In this document: positions 44,283-55,384 of the stretch, one piece after another
Numbering within the stretch: the first letter of the stretch is position 1
How the letters are laid out: each line of letters starts with the position of its first letter
Origin: Prionace glauca
Lineage: Eukaryota > Chordata > Chondrichthyes > Carcharhiniformes > Carcharhinidae
DNA length: 64,000 nt
Assembly (NCBI GenBank): GCA_037974335.1
Contig: CM075729.1
Span: 106,666,515 to 106,730,514, forward strand
Direction: 5' to 3'
The notes under the pieces: model-generated
Told to the model about the DNA's origin: nothing
Database searches by the model: none
The model's input: only the letters and a program-made list of their open reading frames with translations
Made by a program: the position numbers and the translations under genes

Positions 44283-46305
44283 CACACAAAATAAAACAGA
44301 AGGTGACGCTGGTCACCATTGGTACTTGGAATACACGCACGCTTTTGGACAACCCTACAGCAGACAGACCAGAGAGAAGAACAGCCTTAGTTGTCAGAGG
44401 GCTTGCAAGATACAACATTAACATTGCAGCCCTGAGTGAAACTCGTCTTTCCAACGTAGGTCAGTTGACTGGAACTGGAGGTGGATACACTTTTTTCTGG
44501 AGCAGTTGTAGCAATGATGAGCGTCGTGATGATGGAGTTGGATTCGCTGTCAGGAGTCACCTGGTTCAGAAACTTGCTAGTCTAGCCAAGGGTGTGAACA
44601 ACTGGCCTATGACATTCCAGCTTCTGCTACAGAACAGAAGTCAAGCCACCCTGATCAGCACCTATGCCCCCACAGTGAACAACCTGGACGAGATGAAAGA
44701 AAAGTTCTACAAAGAACTAGAAGCCCTACAGTGTCAGCAGTGAACAGTACCGACAAGCTGATCTTGCTTGGCGATTTCAATGCAAGAGTAGGGTGTGACT
44801 CTGCAATCTGGCAGGGAATTGTTGGGAGGCATGGAGTGGGCAAGTGTAACAGTAATGGCCTACTCTTAATGAAGACCTGTGCAGCACAAGACCTCCTCAT
44901 CTTCTGTCTGCCTATCCATAATAAGACCTCCTGGATGCACCCCCGCTCTAAGCATTGGCATCTTATCGACAATGTCATTGTCAGCAGAAAAGACAGGCAG
45001 GATGTCAGAGTGACCAAGGTCATGTGTGGTGCTGACTGCTGGACAGATCACAGGCTCATTGTCTCCAAAATGAGGCTCCGTATCAGACCCAAGAGGCGAT
45101 CACAAGGAAGCAAGGTTATGAAAAGAATCAATGCAGCCAAGCTAAAGAACCCCAGTATACTTCAGCACTGGCTGAGGACTTAGTGCTGCCTGTAAAGTGT
45201 AGGTCAGCAAGCTTGATTTCTAAGGACGACTGGGAACACTTCAGGAATGCTATCCATACATCTGCGTTGAAGGTGCTCGGGCCCTCCACCCAGAAGCAGC
45301 ACGATTGATTTGATGAGAATGATGAGGAGGTACAAGCTCTACTTGTTGAAAAGCACCGTCTTCATCGGACCTGTCAGAATGACCCATCTTCAGCTGCCAA
45401 TAAAAATGCTTTTACCAGTGCTCGCAGGGCAGTCCGGAATAAACTGTGTAAAATGCAGGATGCCTGGCTGAGTGCCAAGGCAGATGAAATATAGGGATAT
45501 GCTGACAGAAACAATTTCGAATGGATCTATGAAGGCCTCAACACTCTCTATGGACCTCAATCTCTCAGGAGTTCCTGCCTCCTGAGTACCCATAATTACA
45601 ATCAAAGGGCAGAAACTACAGGCAGTAGACCGGTTCACTTATCTTGGCAGCACCCTCTCCCAAGCAGCGACTATTGATGCAGAAGTTAACTGCAGAATAG
45701 CAAAGGAAAGTTCTGCTTTTGGTAGACAGTGCTCCACTGTATGGGAACGTCAAGGAATCAGCCCAGCAACAAAACTGAAGGTCTATAGCACCGTGGTGCT
45801 CACTACCCTCCTGTATGCCTGTGAAATGTGGACTGTGTACCGAAGGCATGCAAGACAGCTCAATCATTTCCACGTGACTTGTCTTCGCAGAATATTATGC
45901 ATCCGATGGCAAGACAAAGTACCAAACACTAAAGTTCTCTCTAGAGCCAGTCTACCATCAGTCCTCACACTGTTGATGAGAGCGCAGACCCGGTGGACAG
46001 GTCATGTCATCCATATGTCAGATGAGCGCATACCCGAGCAGCTGGAAGACGCTCGCATGGAGGGCAGAAGAAACATTTCAAAGACACACTCAAGGCCTCC
46101 CTGAAGTCGCTTGACATTGACACGACCATCTGGGAAACGCTGGCACAAAACCACCCTACCTGGCGCTGCGTCATCCACAAAGGCTGTCAAGCTCCTGAAG
46201 GAAGGTATATTACTGAAGCATAACTTAAGTACGAGTTGCGCAAGTCCAGAACCACCAACACAACAGCTACAGTGCCTACACAAGTCTGTCCAATATGTGC
46301 CAGGA

Positions 46306-46491
46306 TGTGGGTATGCTGGCGTTGGACTGGCGTAAACACAGTAAAAAGTCTGACAACACCAGGTTTTAGTCCAACCGATTTATTTGATAATATTCACCTG
46401 ACGAAGAGGGTAACCTCGAAAGCTTGCTTGCTTGTGAGAATATTATCAAATAAATCGGTTGGACTAAAACCTGGTGTTGTCAGACTTTTTA
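46306..46491 (+). mobile_element. 186-bp fold-back element with Penelope-like termini
   Basis: Arms of about 55 bp (46345-46395 and 46433-46488) are near-perfect inverted repeats of 'ccaggttttagtccaacc' type sequence. A 15-bp target-site duplication (caatatgtgccagga, 46291-46305 and 46492-46506) shows it landed in the zinc-finger part of the LINE. The 5' end 'tgtgggtatgctggcgttgg' matches the reverse of the end of the element at 30824. The centre holds a hammerhead-like core (46398-46429). Confidence 0.9.
46398..46429 (+). ncRNA. Hammerhead-ribozyme-like core
   Basis: CTGACGA (46398-46404), one extra A, a 4-bp stem GAGG/CCTC closed by the GNRA-type loop GTAA, then GAAA (46418-46421) and a possible short stem III AGC/GCT. 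This resembles the type I hammerhead core reported in Penelope-like elements. The extra A before stem II and an unconfirmed stem I are reservations. Activity is not implied. Confidence 0.35.
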
Positions 46492-46824
46492 CAATATGTG
46501 CCAGGACATTCCGTGCCCAAATTGGCCTGATCAGTTATCTTCAGACACACTGCAACCCCCCATCCTCAAAATGACTAATGGTGTCAAGGTTCTCATCGAT
46601 GATGATGGATGAACAACAACAGCGGGTAACTCATAGGGTAACTCACCTTGTCTCCCTTTGAATGCCATGAACAGTTCAAGTTGAGGATCTGCACAGAATG
46701 CACAGAGTTGTGGATGGATTTCAGATAATATTCCAACATTAACTAGAGAAACTTCCTTGTCAGCTCAATATTACCCTTCCTGGCTACCTCCCTTCCAGCC
46801 ATCAGCTCCCACCCTATACATTTA

Positions 46825-47305
46825 TAGATAATTACAGCACAGAAGGAGGCTATTTGGCCCATCATGTCCATGCTGGTCAACAAAGAACTCACTGCACTAC
46901 ACCCATTTTCCAGTACTTGGCCCAAGGCCATGGAGGTTATGGTAGCGTTAAGTAAATATCAAATAACGTGTTAAATATTAGTAGAGTTTCTGACCCAACT
47001 GCCCTTTTTAAGGCTGCCAGCTTCCTCTGTGTTTCTCCTTAACTCCCCTCTTCTACTTCTCACCTTAAATCCATGCCTCTTTTTATTGATCCTTCTCCTA
47101 ATGGAAAACTTACCTCCCTACCTACCATATCTATGTCCATCATAATGTTATATGTCTCTATCTGGTCCCCCCTGAATCTTCACTATACTAAGGAAAACAG
47201 CGCTAACCTATCCAATCTTTCCTCATAAGTCAGACCCTTCAGGCCAGCCAGCATCCTGGTGATTCTTCTCTTCAGTGCAATCACATCCTTCCTATAATGT
47301 GTCAC
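46825..47305 (-). mobile_element. CR1 LINE 3' fragment in MHC intron 4
   Basis: Tail 'attacagcacagaaggaggc', then 'caccttaaatccatgcctct', 'tcataatgttatatgtctct' and 'tcctcataagtcagaccctt' on the minus strand. Confidence 0.8.
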
Positions 47306-48376
47306 TTACTCATTCCTATTTTCTCTCTCTGACTTGCCAGTCCTTTCTTTTCCTTCCTTCCTCTCCTCACAAATCCCAATTCTTACTCATTGCTCTTGAA
47401 TTTGGGTCAACTGATGCAGTGGACAAAGATACTCAATCTTTTGAAGTACTGCGCAACAAATCTCCCATTACTTTACCATGTTACACAGAAATATCAAACT
47501 GTACTACAAAACTTTAGCATGCCAGGCATCTAACTTAGATGCAAATTATTCAACCTCTGCCTTTACTTCATTATGCACAAAATATCTAAACTCTGACTTG
47601 CTTTGTTAATTACAAAATAACTAACTTCTGACCTACTTCATTCTCCACAAAGTATTCAAAGGGTATGAAAACTTAACAAAATATTCAAACTCATGACTTG
47701 GACTTAGAAATCCTATGTGAGACGAGACCAACTGATTGGATTCTCCTACTGATGGGCTTTGTTCTGATGTCCCAGAGCCCCAAACTTGGTGTCTTGCTGC
47801 TTGTTCTGCAGCGGTTGATCCTGGGTTACTGTTGCCAATGTCTCTGAATCTCTTCTTCTCATATAGATGTTGCTGCCACAGACCATTCTTCCAGGAAACA
47901 TATTCACAGGACAGACACTAATCAGTCACTGTGTTCTTGGTCATAAGTGCTCAAGTGTCATGCCTCTGTCACGGGTTATGATTCTCTCAGGAATGCAACA
48001 CACAGGGGCCTATGTACAATCACTGCCTGTTCAACGTATGACAACAGCCACTGTCCAATCGATTCCTGTATTTATTCCATAGTTGTACACCCTACTCTGC
48101 TGCTTTCACAGTACTTAGCCTCATATAAAGTTAGCTCTTTTAACCAGCAGGCTTTGCTGATGTTTTCAGTTTGCCTTTATGAATACCCATCAGGCTACAT
48201 ACTCTTCCTCCATGTCCTACCTCCTAAATACAATAACATATGATGAACAAAATGGATACTATTGACATTAAACCCCCTAACATCATATAACATGAACTGT
48301 GTCAGAGGTGGAATATAGGATTGTCTATTTACATAGAAAATTATATTTAATAAATCTTTCTTTCAATATATTTCAG
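47306..48376. other. 3' part of MHC intron 4, unassigned
   Basis: About 1.07 kb before the transmembrane exon with no recognised repeat. The polypyrimidine-rich acceptor 'tatatttcag' ends it. Confidence 0.45.
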
Positions 48377-48490
48377 ATGGAAAGATAAAGGAAGACAAAT
48401 ATGTAGGACTGTTTATCGCAGTGGTGGTAATACTGCTAGTAATACTGGCAGTCATTGTTTTCGCATATAAAAAAAGGAGAAGGCAAAAAG
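48377..48490 (+). CDS. MHC class I heavy chain, exon 5 (transmembrane)
   Basis: Encodes DGKIKEDK, then a hydrophobic segment of about 22 residues (VGLFIAVVVILL onwards) and a basic stop-transfer (KKRRRQK). Acceptor atttcag|at and donor aaaag|gtaagg keep phase 1, so it fits directly after exon 4. This anchors the heavy chain in the membrane with a short cytoplasmic tail. Reading through the donor gives no sensible tail, so at least one more exon is expected downstream. Confidence 0.9.
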
Positions 48491-48850
48491 GTAAGGCATG
48501 GACATGTAAAAAAAGGCAAACAAATTTTGCAGCTCATCTTTTCTCACCCAAAAGTGTGATTAAATTTAGAGTGAAAATATCAGTTATGGTGGGGTCAATT
48601 ATCCCATGGCTTAAATTGCCTAAAAACTGTATTTTCATTGAGGAATTAGTTCCCAATGGAGGAAGTAATGATAAGCTTACATTTAATCTCAATACCACCT
48701 CTGTTACAGCACTGTGTGCAGTGTTGAGCTTCCCATCTTAGGGTCTGATTCAGCATTAGGAAAGGTACAGACCAGATACATTAAGACGCTGCCTACGTAC
48801 AGTGTGCATTGTCTCGAGTAGTGGGTGTCTCAATAATGAAGGCTATCCAG
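48491..48850. other. Intron after the transmembrane exon, unassigned
   Basis: No repeat family or exon recognised. Confidence 0.4.
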
Positions 48851-48854
48851 ACTG

Positions 48855-49205
48855 TTTAAGCTGTTAAGACAAGATTGATAGAACTTGAGAGAACAATTCT
48901 GCCAATATTTACAAGAATGGTTCCAGCCATGAGAAATTTCAGGTCGGAGGATAGTTTGGAGAGGATGGAAATGTTTTCCTCGGAGATGAGAAGGCAAAAA
49001 GGAGATACTCAAAACTATCAAATCATAGAATCACAGAAAGGATTAGCACGTAAGGGGGCCTTTCATTCCATCTGATCCATAGTGACCCAAAAGACAGGTG
49101 CCTTTTCTAATCCCATCTTCATGCATGAGGGGCATGGACAGAGTAGAAAGGGCAAAACTGATTCCATTCCTGTCAGGATCAAGACTCAATATCATTTAGA
49201 GTGAT
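48855..49205 (+). mobile_element. Old CR1 LINE fragment with an inserted tail
   Basis: 'atttacaagaatggttccag' and 'ttcctcggagatgagaaggc' are CR1 plus-strand coding words. A minus-strand tail piece (49022-49125, 'aatcatagaatcacagaaag') interrupts it, and 'gaggggcatggacagagtag' resumes at about 49128. Confidence 0.65.
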
Positions 49206-49207
49206 AT

Positions 49208-50910
49208 TCATAGAGTCATAGGTTTACAGCATGGAAACAGGTCCTTTAGCCCAACTTGCCCATGCTGCCCTTTTAATTAACCCCTAAGCTAGTCCCAATT
49301 GCTTACGTTAGGCCCATATCCCTCTGTACCCATCATACCCATGTAACTGTCTAAACAGTTGTTAAAAGACAAAATTGTACCCACTTCTACTACTATCTTT
49401 GGAAGCTTGTTCCAAACACTTACCACTATCTGTGAAAAAATTGCCCCTGTGGACCCTTTTGTATCTCTCCCCTCTCACCATAAATCAATGACCTCTAGTT
49501 TTAGACTCCCCTCCGTTTGGGAAAAGATATTGACTAGTTCATCTATACCTCTCATTATTTTATAGACCTCTATAAGATCACTCCTAAGCCTCCTATGCTC
49601 CAGAGAAAAATGATCCATTCAATCTAACCTCTCCTTATAACTCAACTCAAACCATCAAGTCCCAGTAGCATCCAAGTAAATCATTTCTGCACTCTTTCTA
49701 GTTAAATAATAATCCTTTCCATAATAGTGTGACCAGAACTGTACACAGTATTCCAAGTGTGGCCTTACCAATATCTTGTACAATTTCAACAAGACGTCCC
49801 AACTCGTGTATTGAATGTTATGACCAGTGAAACCAAGCATGCTGAATGCCTTTTTCACCACTCTGTCCATCTGTGACTCCATTTTCAAGGAGCTATGAAC
49901 CTGTACCCCCAGATCTCTTTATTCTGCAACCCTCCCCAACGCCCTACCATTAACTGAATAAGTCCTATCCTGTTTCAGTGTACCAAAATCCATCACCTTA
50001 CATTTATCGAAATTAAATTCCATCTGCATTCGTCAGCCCATTGGCCCAATTGATCAAGATCCCATTGCAATCCCAGATAACCTTCTTCACTGTTCACTAT
50101 GCCACCAGTCTTAGTGTCATCTGCAAACTTACTAGCCATTTGTACTAAATTGTCATCCAAATCATTAATATAAATGACAAATAACAGCAAACCCAACACT
50201 GAGGCACACCACTGGTTGCAGGCCTTCAGTTTGAAAAACAACCCTTTACAACCACTCTCCATCTTCTATCATCAGGTCAATTTTGTATCCACCTAGCTAC
50301 CTCATCCTGGATCCTGTGAGATTTAATTTTATGTAACAAACTACCATGTGGTACTTGCCAAAGTCCTTGCTCATGTCCATCAAATGCACTGCCCTCTTGG
50401 TTACCCCTTCAAAAAACTCAATCAAATTTGTGAGAAATGATTTTCCGCTCACAAAACCATGCTGACTGTCCCTAATCAATCTCTGCATCTCTAAATACCT
50501 GTAGATCCTATCTCTCAAAATACCTTTTGACAACATACTCAACAGGTGTGAGGCTCACCGGCCTATAGTTCTCAGACGTTTCCCTGCAGCCCCTCTTAAA
50601 CAAAGGCACAATATTTTCCATCTTCCAATCTTCAGGCACCTCACCTGTGACTATTGATGATTCAAGTATCTCTGCTGGGGGAGCCACAATTTTGTCCCTA
50701 GCCTCTCACAGTATCCTGGGATACGTTCATCAGGTATTGGGGATTTATTGACCATGATGTACTTTAAGAATTCCAGCACCTCCTTCTCTGCCATATGTAT
50801 AATCCTCCAGGCATAACTTATTTATTTCCCGAAGTTCTCTAAGATCCATGCTTTTCTCAACAGTGAATACTGATGAGAAATAGTCATTTAAGATCTCACC
50901 ATCTCTTGTG
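49208..50910 (-). mobile_element. CR1 LINE, long degenerate copy
   Basis: Minus orientation, 3' end at the left ('gtttacagcatggaaacagg'). Recognisable blocks: 'LVRPHLEYCVQFWSHYYGK' (frame 49655-49888), 'NDLDDNLVQMASKFADDTK' (49993-50262) and 'DSQHGFVSGKSFLTNLIEF' (50297-50542). Further right come reverse-transcriptase N-terminal remnants up to about 50900. Many breaks. Confidence 0.9.
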
Positions 50911-50924
50911 GGTTTTCAGAAGAA

Positions 50925-51172
50925 GCAAGTGTAACATCAGAAAAGAAACTTTATCACACTCAGAATGGTTGGGGTCTGGAATACACTGCCTGGAAATGCG
51001 GTGGAGACAGGTTCATTCGTAACTTTCAAGATGGCATTAGATGATTACCTGAGGTCCAAAGATCAGGGGCATGGGAAAAACACAGGGGAATGGAACTGAG
51101 TCATGATGCTCGTTTGGGGAGCCTTTGCAGACACAATGGACCGAATGTCTCCTTCTGCACCGTAAGAATAAT
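50925..51172 (+). repeat. CR1-type 3' end
   Basis: 'ggggtctggaatacactgcc', 'agatggcattagatgattac' and a tail 'acacaatggaccgaatgtct' with 'tctgcaccgtaagaataatg'. It adjoins the inverted CR1 at 49208-50910. Confidence 0.75.
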
Positions 51173-51685
51173 GTGATTTAGGATTAGATTGGTCAAGATG
51201 ATGAAGGAAAAGGGAATTAAGGGAATCTTGGATCAGGCAGGTCGATTAGGAATATTTGTTCACCTGAAGAAGACATGGCTGTGCAATCTGAATGGGTTGA
51301 AGAACCTGTATCCCATGTTTTAAGCGGGTGTTTTGAAATCTTTGTGACTTCTTTATAGTGACTCTGGATTAGAATTTTCTTTCAATGGATTATGAATGTG
51401 GAGTACGTCTTGGTGAATAACACAGCGTGCTCATCAAGGAATCTGCTATTCTAGTTTATCAACTGACCTGGACAGAAGCGAAAAAATCTGTAAAAGTGGG
51501 TGTTGGGGAGCTGCATGGGGGCATTTCAGTATTTAATGATAGTGTGGAATGAATGATATTTTTTCACTGGCTGTCTTTAATACATCTCATCCAACTACTT
51601 TTTTGTGACTATTAGGACAAGTATGTACAGGGGAAGTAACAGAGGGGGCGAGGTGAGATGGGGTGAAGCTATTGGGGGAGCATAT
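51173..51685. other. No recognised feature
   Basis: About 500 bp with nothing recognised. Confidence 0.4.
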
Positions 51686-52378
51686 AAAGAGCAAAGAGCA
51701 GTATAGCACAGGGGCCTCCAAGCCTGCACCAATCACGTCCTATCTAGACCAACTGCTTATATTTCTCTATTCTTGTCTGTTTATTTGTCTATCCAGATAA
51801 ATCTTAAATGTCGCTAACATATCTGCCTCAATCACCTCAATTGGCAATGCATTTCAGGTCCCCACCACCCTCTGTGTAAAAAAAATCCCCTCACACATCT
51901 CCACTGAACCTTTCCCTCCTTACCTTTAACTTGTACTTCCTTGTAATTGTCATTTCTGTCCTGGGAAAAAGCTTCCAACTGTTCATCCGATCCATTCTCT
52001 TCATAATTTTGTAAAATTCTATCAGGCCGCCCCTCAGCCTCCGTCTTTCCAGGGAGAACACTCCCAGTTCATTCGATCTCCCCTCATTGTGAATACACTC
52101 CATACCAGGAACCACTCTAGTAAACATTTTCTGTATTCTCTCCAGAGCCTCCATGTCCTTCTGGTAATGTGATGACCAGCACTGGACACAATATTCCAAA
52201 TGTGGCCTAACCAATGTTTTAGGTATATATCTACAACATAATTTGCTAACTTTTGTATTCAATGCTCTGTCCGATGAAGGCAAGCGTGCCACATGCTTTC
52301 TTCATCACCTTTTCCACCCATGCTGCCACTTTTAAGGATTTGTGGGCATGTATTCCCAGATGTCTCTGTGAGGCTGGG
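51686..52378 (-). mobile_element. CR1 LINE 3' part
   Basis: The 3' end at the left is 'gagcaaagagcagtatagca'. The frame 51891-52292 reads 'LVRPHLEYCVQCWSSHYQK' through 'RRRLRGGLIEFYKIMKRMD'. Its inner edge is followed by the TG/G simple repeat. Related to the copy at 17431. Confidence 0.88.
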
Positions 52379-52395
52379 GCAAAGCACAAATTGTG

Positions 52396-52441
52396 GTGTG
52401 TGTGTGTGTGTGTGTGGGGCGGGGGGGGGGGGGGGGGGGGC
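52396..52441 (+). repeat. (TG)n followed by a 20-base G run
   Basis: (TG) repeat from about 52396, GGGGC, then an uninterrupted run of 20 G (52421-52440). The proline-rich minus frames over it are artefacts. Confidence 0.95.
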
Positions 52442-52846
52442 GAAGGGAGGATGTGGTGGGCAGAGGGACGGGGGAGGTGTGGGAAGGCTGGAGAGGAGGA
52501 TATTATTTTGGAGGGTGCCTTTGGTACACACAAGGCATTCCGGAATGATGTGCTTCCCTTCCTTAGCGACCTATCAATAATTATTTAAACTAACAACTTC
52601 CTTGATTTCACTAGCCTGCCTATGCAATGGGCTGTGTTGCCTAACGGTTTGTTAACAAGATAATTGCTCGTGGACTTATTTTCAAATATCGGTGGCTGGA
52701 CTGTAGATTTTGGGATCTGTCTGCCTTTGCAGAAACATTGGCACATACTTACTTGGTTGTGGTATGACCTAATGGATAATGGCCTAACTTCGGTAATCAG
52801 GTGATTCCATCAAAAAATTGTAGGCTCGAGTGCTGCTTGTTTAGGG
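52442..52846. other. No recognised feature
   Basis: Nothing recognised. Confidence 0.4.
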
Positions 52847-52990
52847 GAAGATGGCAGTGTACCATTAATATCATGAAAGTAATATTCCAGAGGTGCAGGG
52901 TAATATTCTGGGGACATGGGTTCAATTTGCATCACTCCCAATGCTGGGGATAAGGCACAGTCTCATGAAAGGGAAAAATTGCTCTTTTAT
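52847..52990 (+). mobile_element. Diverged SINE head
   Basis: 'gtaatattccagaggtgcag' and 'attctggggacatgggttca' resemble the heads at 10703 and 2296. Weak. Confidence 0.35.
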
Positions 52991-53344
52991 GGGGACAGGG
53001 TCAGTAATAGGCCTGAAGGCAGTTAGATAACTACCTGGCATGTGCATCTCTTGAAAGCCATCCCCAGTACACAAGTGCTGAAACAGGTTGTTTCTCTCAA
53101 TTTAGAGATTTCTGTTCCCAAGGAGAAGGCCCAGTTGTTCATCTGGTTCAGGCTGTGTACATAGACTTGCCAAAGAATTTTTGGGGGGGACCGGTGAGGG
53201 GTGATACACCATTAAGAAGCACTGAAGCCCATTGAAAACAAGAGGCATTGCCAGCATGGGTTCAGAGTTAGCTGAGCAGCAAGCATGAGGGAGTATTGGT
53301 GCAGGCCTGTGTTAGTCAGACTGGAGAAATAGGTTTTGGTTTCC

Positions 53345-53600
53345 CTGGAGGTGACTGGTAGGTCCTTATTACAAAATTTGCGAATGCCATAAAGCTTAGA
53401 CATATTGTGAAGTGCAGTGGCTGTTTGGATAGACTTTAAAAGGATGTGAAAAAGCCTCTCGAATGGGCAAACAAGAGGCAAATGAATTGTAATGTAGTGA
53501 AGTAGAAATTAAATCTATTTTTGTTGGAAGAATGAGGAATGGCAATATAAAATAAGTAGTGAAATGTTAAAAGGAGAGCTAGAATCAAAAAATTTTGGAG
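53345..53600 (+). mobile_element. Very old CR1 RT fragment
   Basis: 'ggtccttattacaaaatttg', then 'agactttaaaaggatgtg' and 'caaatgaattgtaatgtagt' follow the order after the FADD box in CR1, but identity is low. Confidence 0.4.
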
Positions 53601-53604
53601 TACA

Positions 53605-53860
53605 TTAAGTTTACTTATTAGTCACAAATAACACTGACATTAACACTGCAGTGAAGCTACTGTGAAATTCCCCTAGTCACTACAATCTGGCACCTGTTTG
53701 AGTCAATGAACCTAACCAGCATGTCTTTCAGAATGTGGGAGGAAACCTATGCAGACATAGGGAGAATGTGCAAACTCCACATCGACAGTGACCCAAGCTG
53801 GGAATTGAACTTGGATCCCCGTTGCTGTGAGGCAGCAGTGCTAGCTACTGTGCTGGCCAA
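53605..53860 (-). mobile_element. tRNA-headed SINE with 'cttacattaaca'-type tail
   Basis: Tail 'gacattaacactgcagtgaa' at the left, body 'gtgggaggaaacctatgcag', head in reverse 'gggaattgaacttggatccc' and 'cagtgctagctactgtgct'. Confidence 0.8.
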
Positions 53861-53929
53861 ACATGTGCCTCACATATGCACAAAATATTGAATGTGACAT
53901 GGCAGATTGAAAATAAACATAGAGTTGTG

Positions 53930-54230
53930 CAGGGTGGCAGCACAGTGGTGTCATCATTGGGCATTAGACTTATGGCAATGCTCCAAGGGCCTAGATTCGA
54001 ATCCCACTTGATGGTGAAGTTTGAATTTAATAGGAACCTGATGGTGACCACGATGCTCTTGATCATAATGCAAATCCATTTGGTTCACCAGTGCCGTTTA
54101 GGGAAATAAATCTTTACCTGGTCTGATCCACAATGTGGTAAAATTTTAACTGCCCTTTTAAATGGCTACATAATTGAAGAGCAATTAGTCATAGGCAACA
54201 TACCTCATGAAAAAAAAATAAGAAAAAAAG
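53930..54230 (+). mobile_element. SINE, gatgggcaa-tail family, diverged
   Basis: Head 'ggtggcagcacagtggtgtc', 'agattcgaatcccacttgat' (B-box-like), middle 'tttacctggtctgatccaca', tail 'gagcaattagtcataggcaa' ending in an A-rich stretch. Confidence 0.75.
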
Positions 54231-54254
54231 TTATGATTGAACATTGTGGGAGGC

Positions 54255-54570
54255 AGGGTGGCACAGTGGTCAACACTACTGCCTCACAGTGCTTGGGACT
54301 CAGGTTCGCTTCACAGTTCAGGTCACTGTCTGTGTGGATTTTGTTCATTTCCCCGTGTCTATATGGGTTTCCTCCAAGTGCTCCAGTTTCCTCCCACCAT
54401 CCAAAAATGTGTGGCGTTAGGTTGATTGGCTATGCTAAAAATTGGCCGTAGTGTCAGGGGGATTAGCGAGGGTAAAAGCATGTGGTTCTGGGAATAGGGC
54501 CTGGTTGGGTTGTGGTCAGTGAAGGCTCAGTGGGCCAAATGGCCTCCTTCTGCACGATATATATATAAAC
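54255..54570 (+). mobile_element. tRNA-headed SINE, full length
   Basis: A-box-like 'gggtggcacagtggtcaaca' and B-box-like 'caggttcgcttcac', body 'gtcactgtctgtgtggattt' and 'ggtttcctccaagtgctcca', LINE-like tail 'cagtgggccaaatggcctcc' with 'ttctgcacgatatatata'. One of the best preserved copies. Confidence 0.88.
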
Positions 54571-54950
54571 CTTGTTCGCTGCAACTGGAGTACTTTAACC
54601 AGTTCTAAGCACTGCACTTTAGAATGGATGTCAGAAATTAAGTGGGATTTGCAAGCATGGTTCCAAGATTGAGGCACTGCCATTATGTTGATAGCTTGGA
54701 GAAACTTTCTTGTTCTGAATGAAGATTTGTGAGGCGGTTTTGTGGAAATGTTCAAACACATGCCATATCCAGGCTGTTAGATCGGGAGAAACTGTGCCCA
54801 TTATGAATGGTTGAAAACCAGAAGACACCATTGTAAGGTTAAATAAATGAATGGCAACACGAAGAAACATTTTCAATCATTTTAAGGCTGGAATGCACTA
54901 GTGGTGCATTCCAGTGGTGGAAAGTGTGGTGGAGGTAGATTTTATGGCGC
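54571..54950 (+). mobile_element. Old CR1 LINE fragment
   Basis: 'gcaactggagtactttaacc', 'gcaagcatggttccaagatt' and 'gatagcttggagaaactttc' follow CR1 order. Highly diverged. Confidence 0.6.
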
Positions 54951-55384
54951 CCCTAGGAGAGGAAACAGTGCAGTGCAGGGCCACTGAATAGGTAGGATGC
55001 AGCATTTGAATTTGGACTTTGTAGTAATTTGCAGCGATTAAGTCAGCAATGGACATGTTGGGCCTTATGCCATCATGTGGTGGGTTTGCACTGTTATTAG
55101 ATTTATAGGCCGTGACTATTCACTTTTCAGTTGAACTTTAAAAAGAAAATGTTTTCATGTGAGGTAAAGCGAGTGGCCAATGAAAATCCCTTGGCATCTG
55201 ACCCATGCTCACTTCAATGCAGCATGCACCTTGAAATGGGGAAAAAAAAGTGTCTGTCCAACTCTGTTTCCATTAACACAAGATTTATTGAGGAAAGAAA
55301 GGTGACGAGGCTCATCTTCAAATTTATGCAGTTATGTCTGAGCCCAAGGGCTTTCCCTATCAAAATCTGCGCGAGGTTACAGCC
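54951..55384. other. Mostly unassigned
   Basis: Nothing firm; the sequence just left of 55385 has no recognised family. Confidence 0.35.

Larger units (their letters stand above)
44283..46612 (+). mobile_element. AP-endonuclease LINE (RTE-like?) with deleted RT core
   Basis: A different LINE from CR1. The frame 44303-44743 starts 'TLVTIGTWNTRTLLDNP' and has 'NIAALSETRL' and 'GVGFAVRSHL', an AP-type endonuclease N-terminal half. 44731-45183 continues with 'LILLGDFNARVGCDS' and 'CWTDHRLIVSKM', including the catalytic DHR/DH-type end. Around 45550 the sequence jumps from a linker region to a C-terminal region ('TLLYACEMWTVYRRHA', 'LRRILCIRWQDKV'), so the reverse-transcriptase catalytic core is missing. 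The end has a CxxC...H finger ('CPICAR'), split by the insertion at 46306. The clade is a guess (RTE-like). Confidence 0.8.

Noticed and set aside
52259-52588. Proline- or glycine-rich frames
   Set aside because: They read through the TG/G simple repeat next to a CR1.
54255-54320. A tRNA gene
   Set aside because: A- and B-box-like words are present, but the sequence continues into a SINE body and LINE tail and has no intact cloverleaf.
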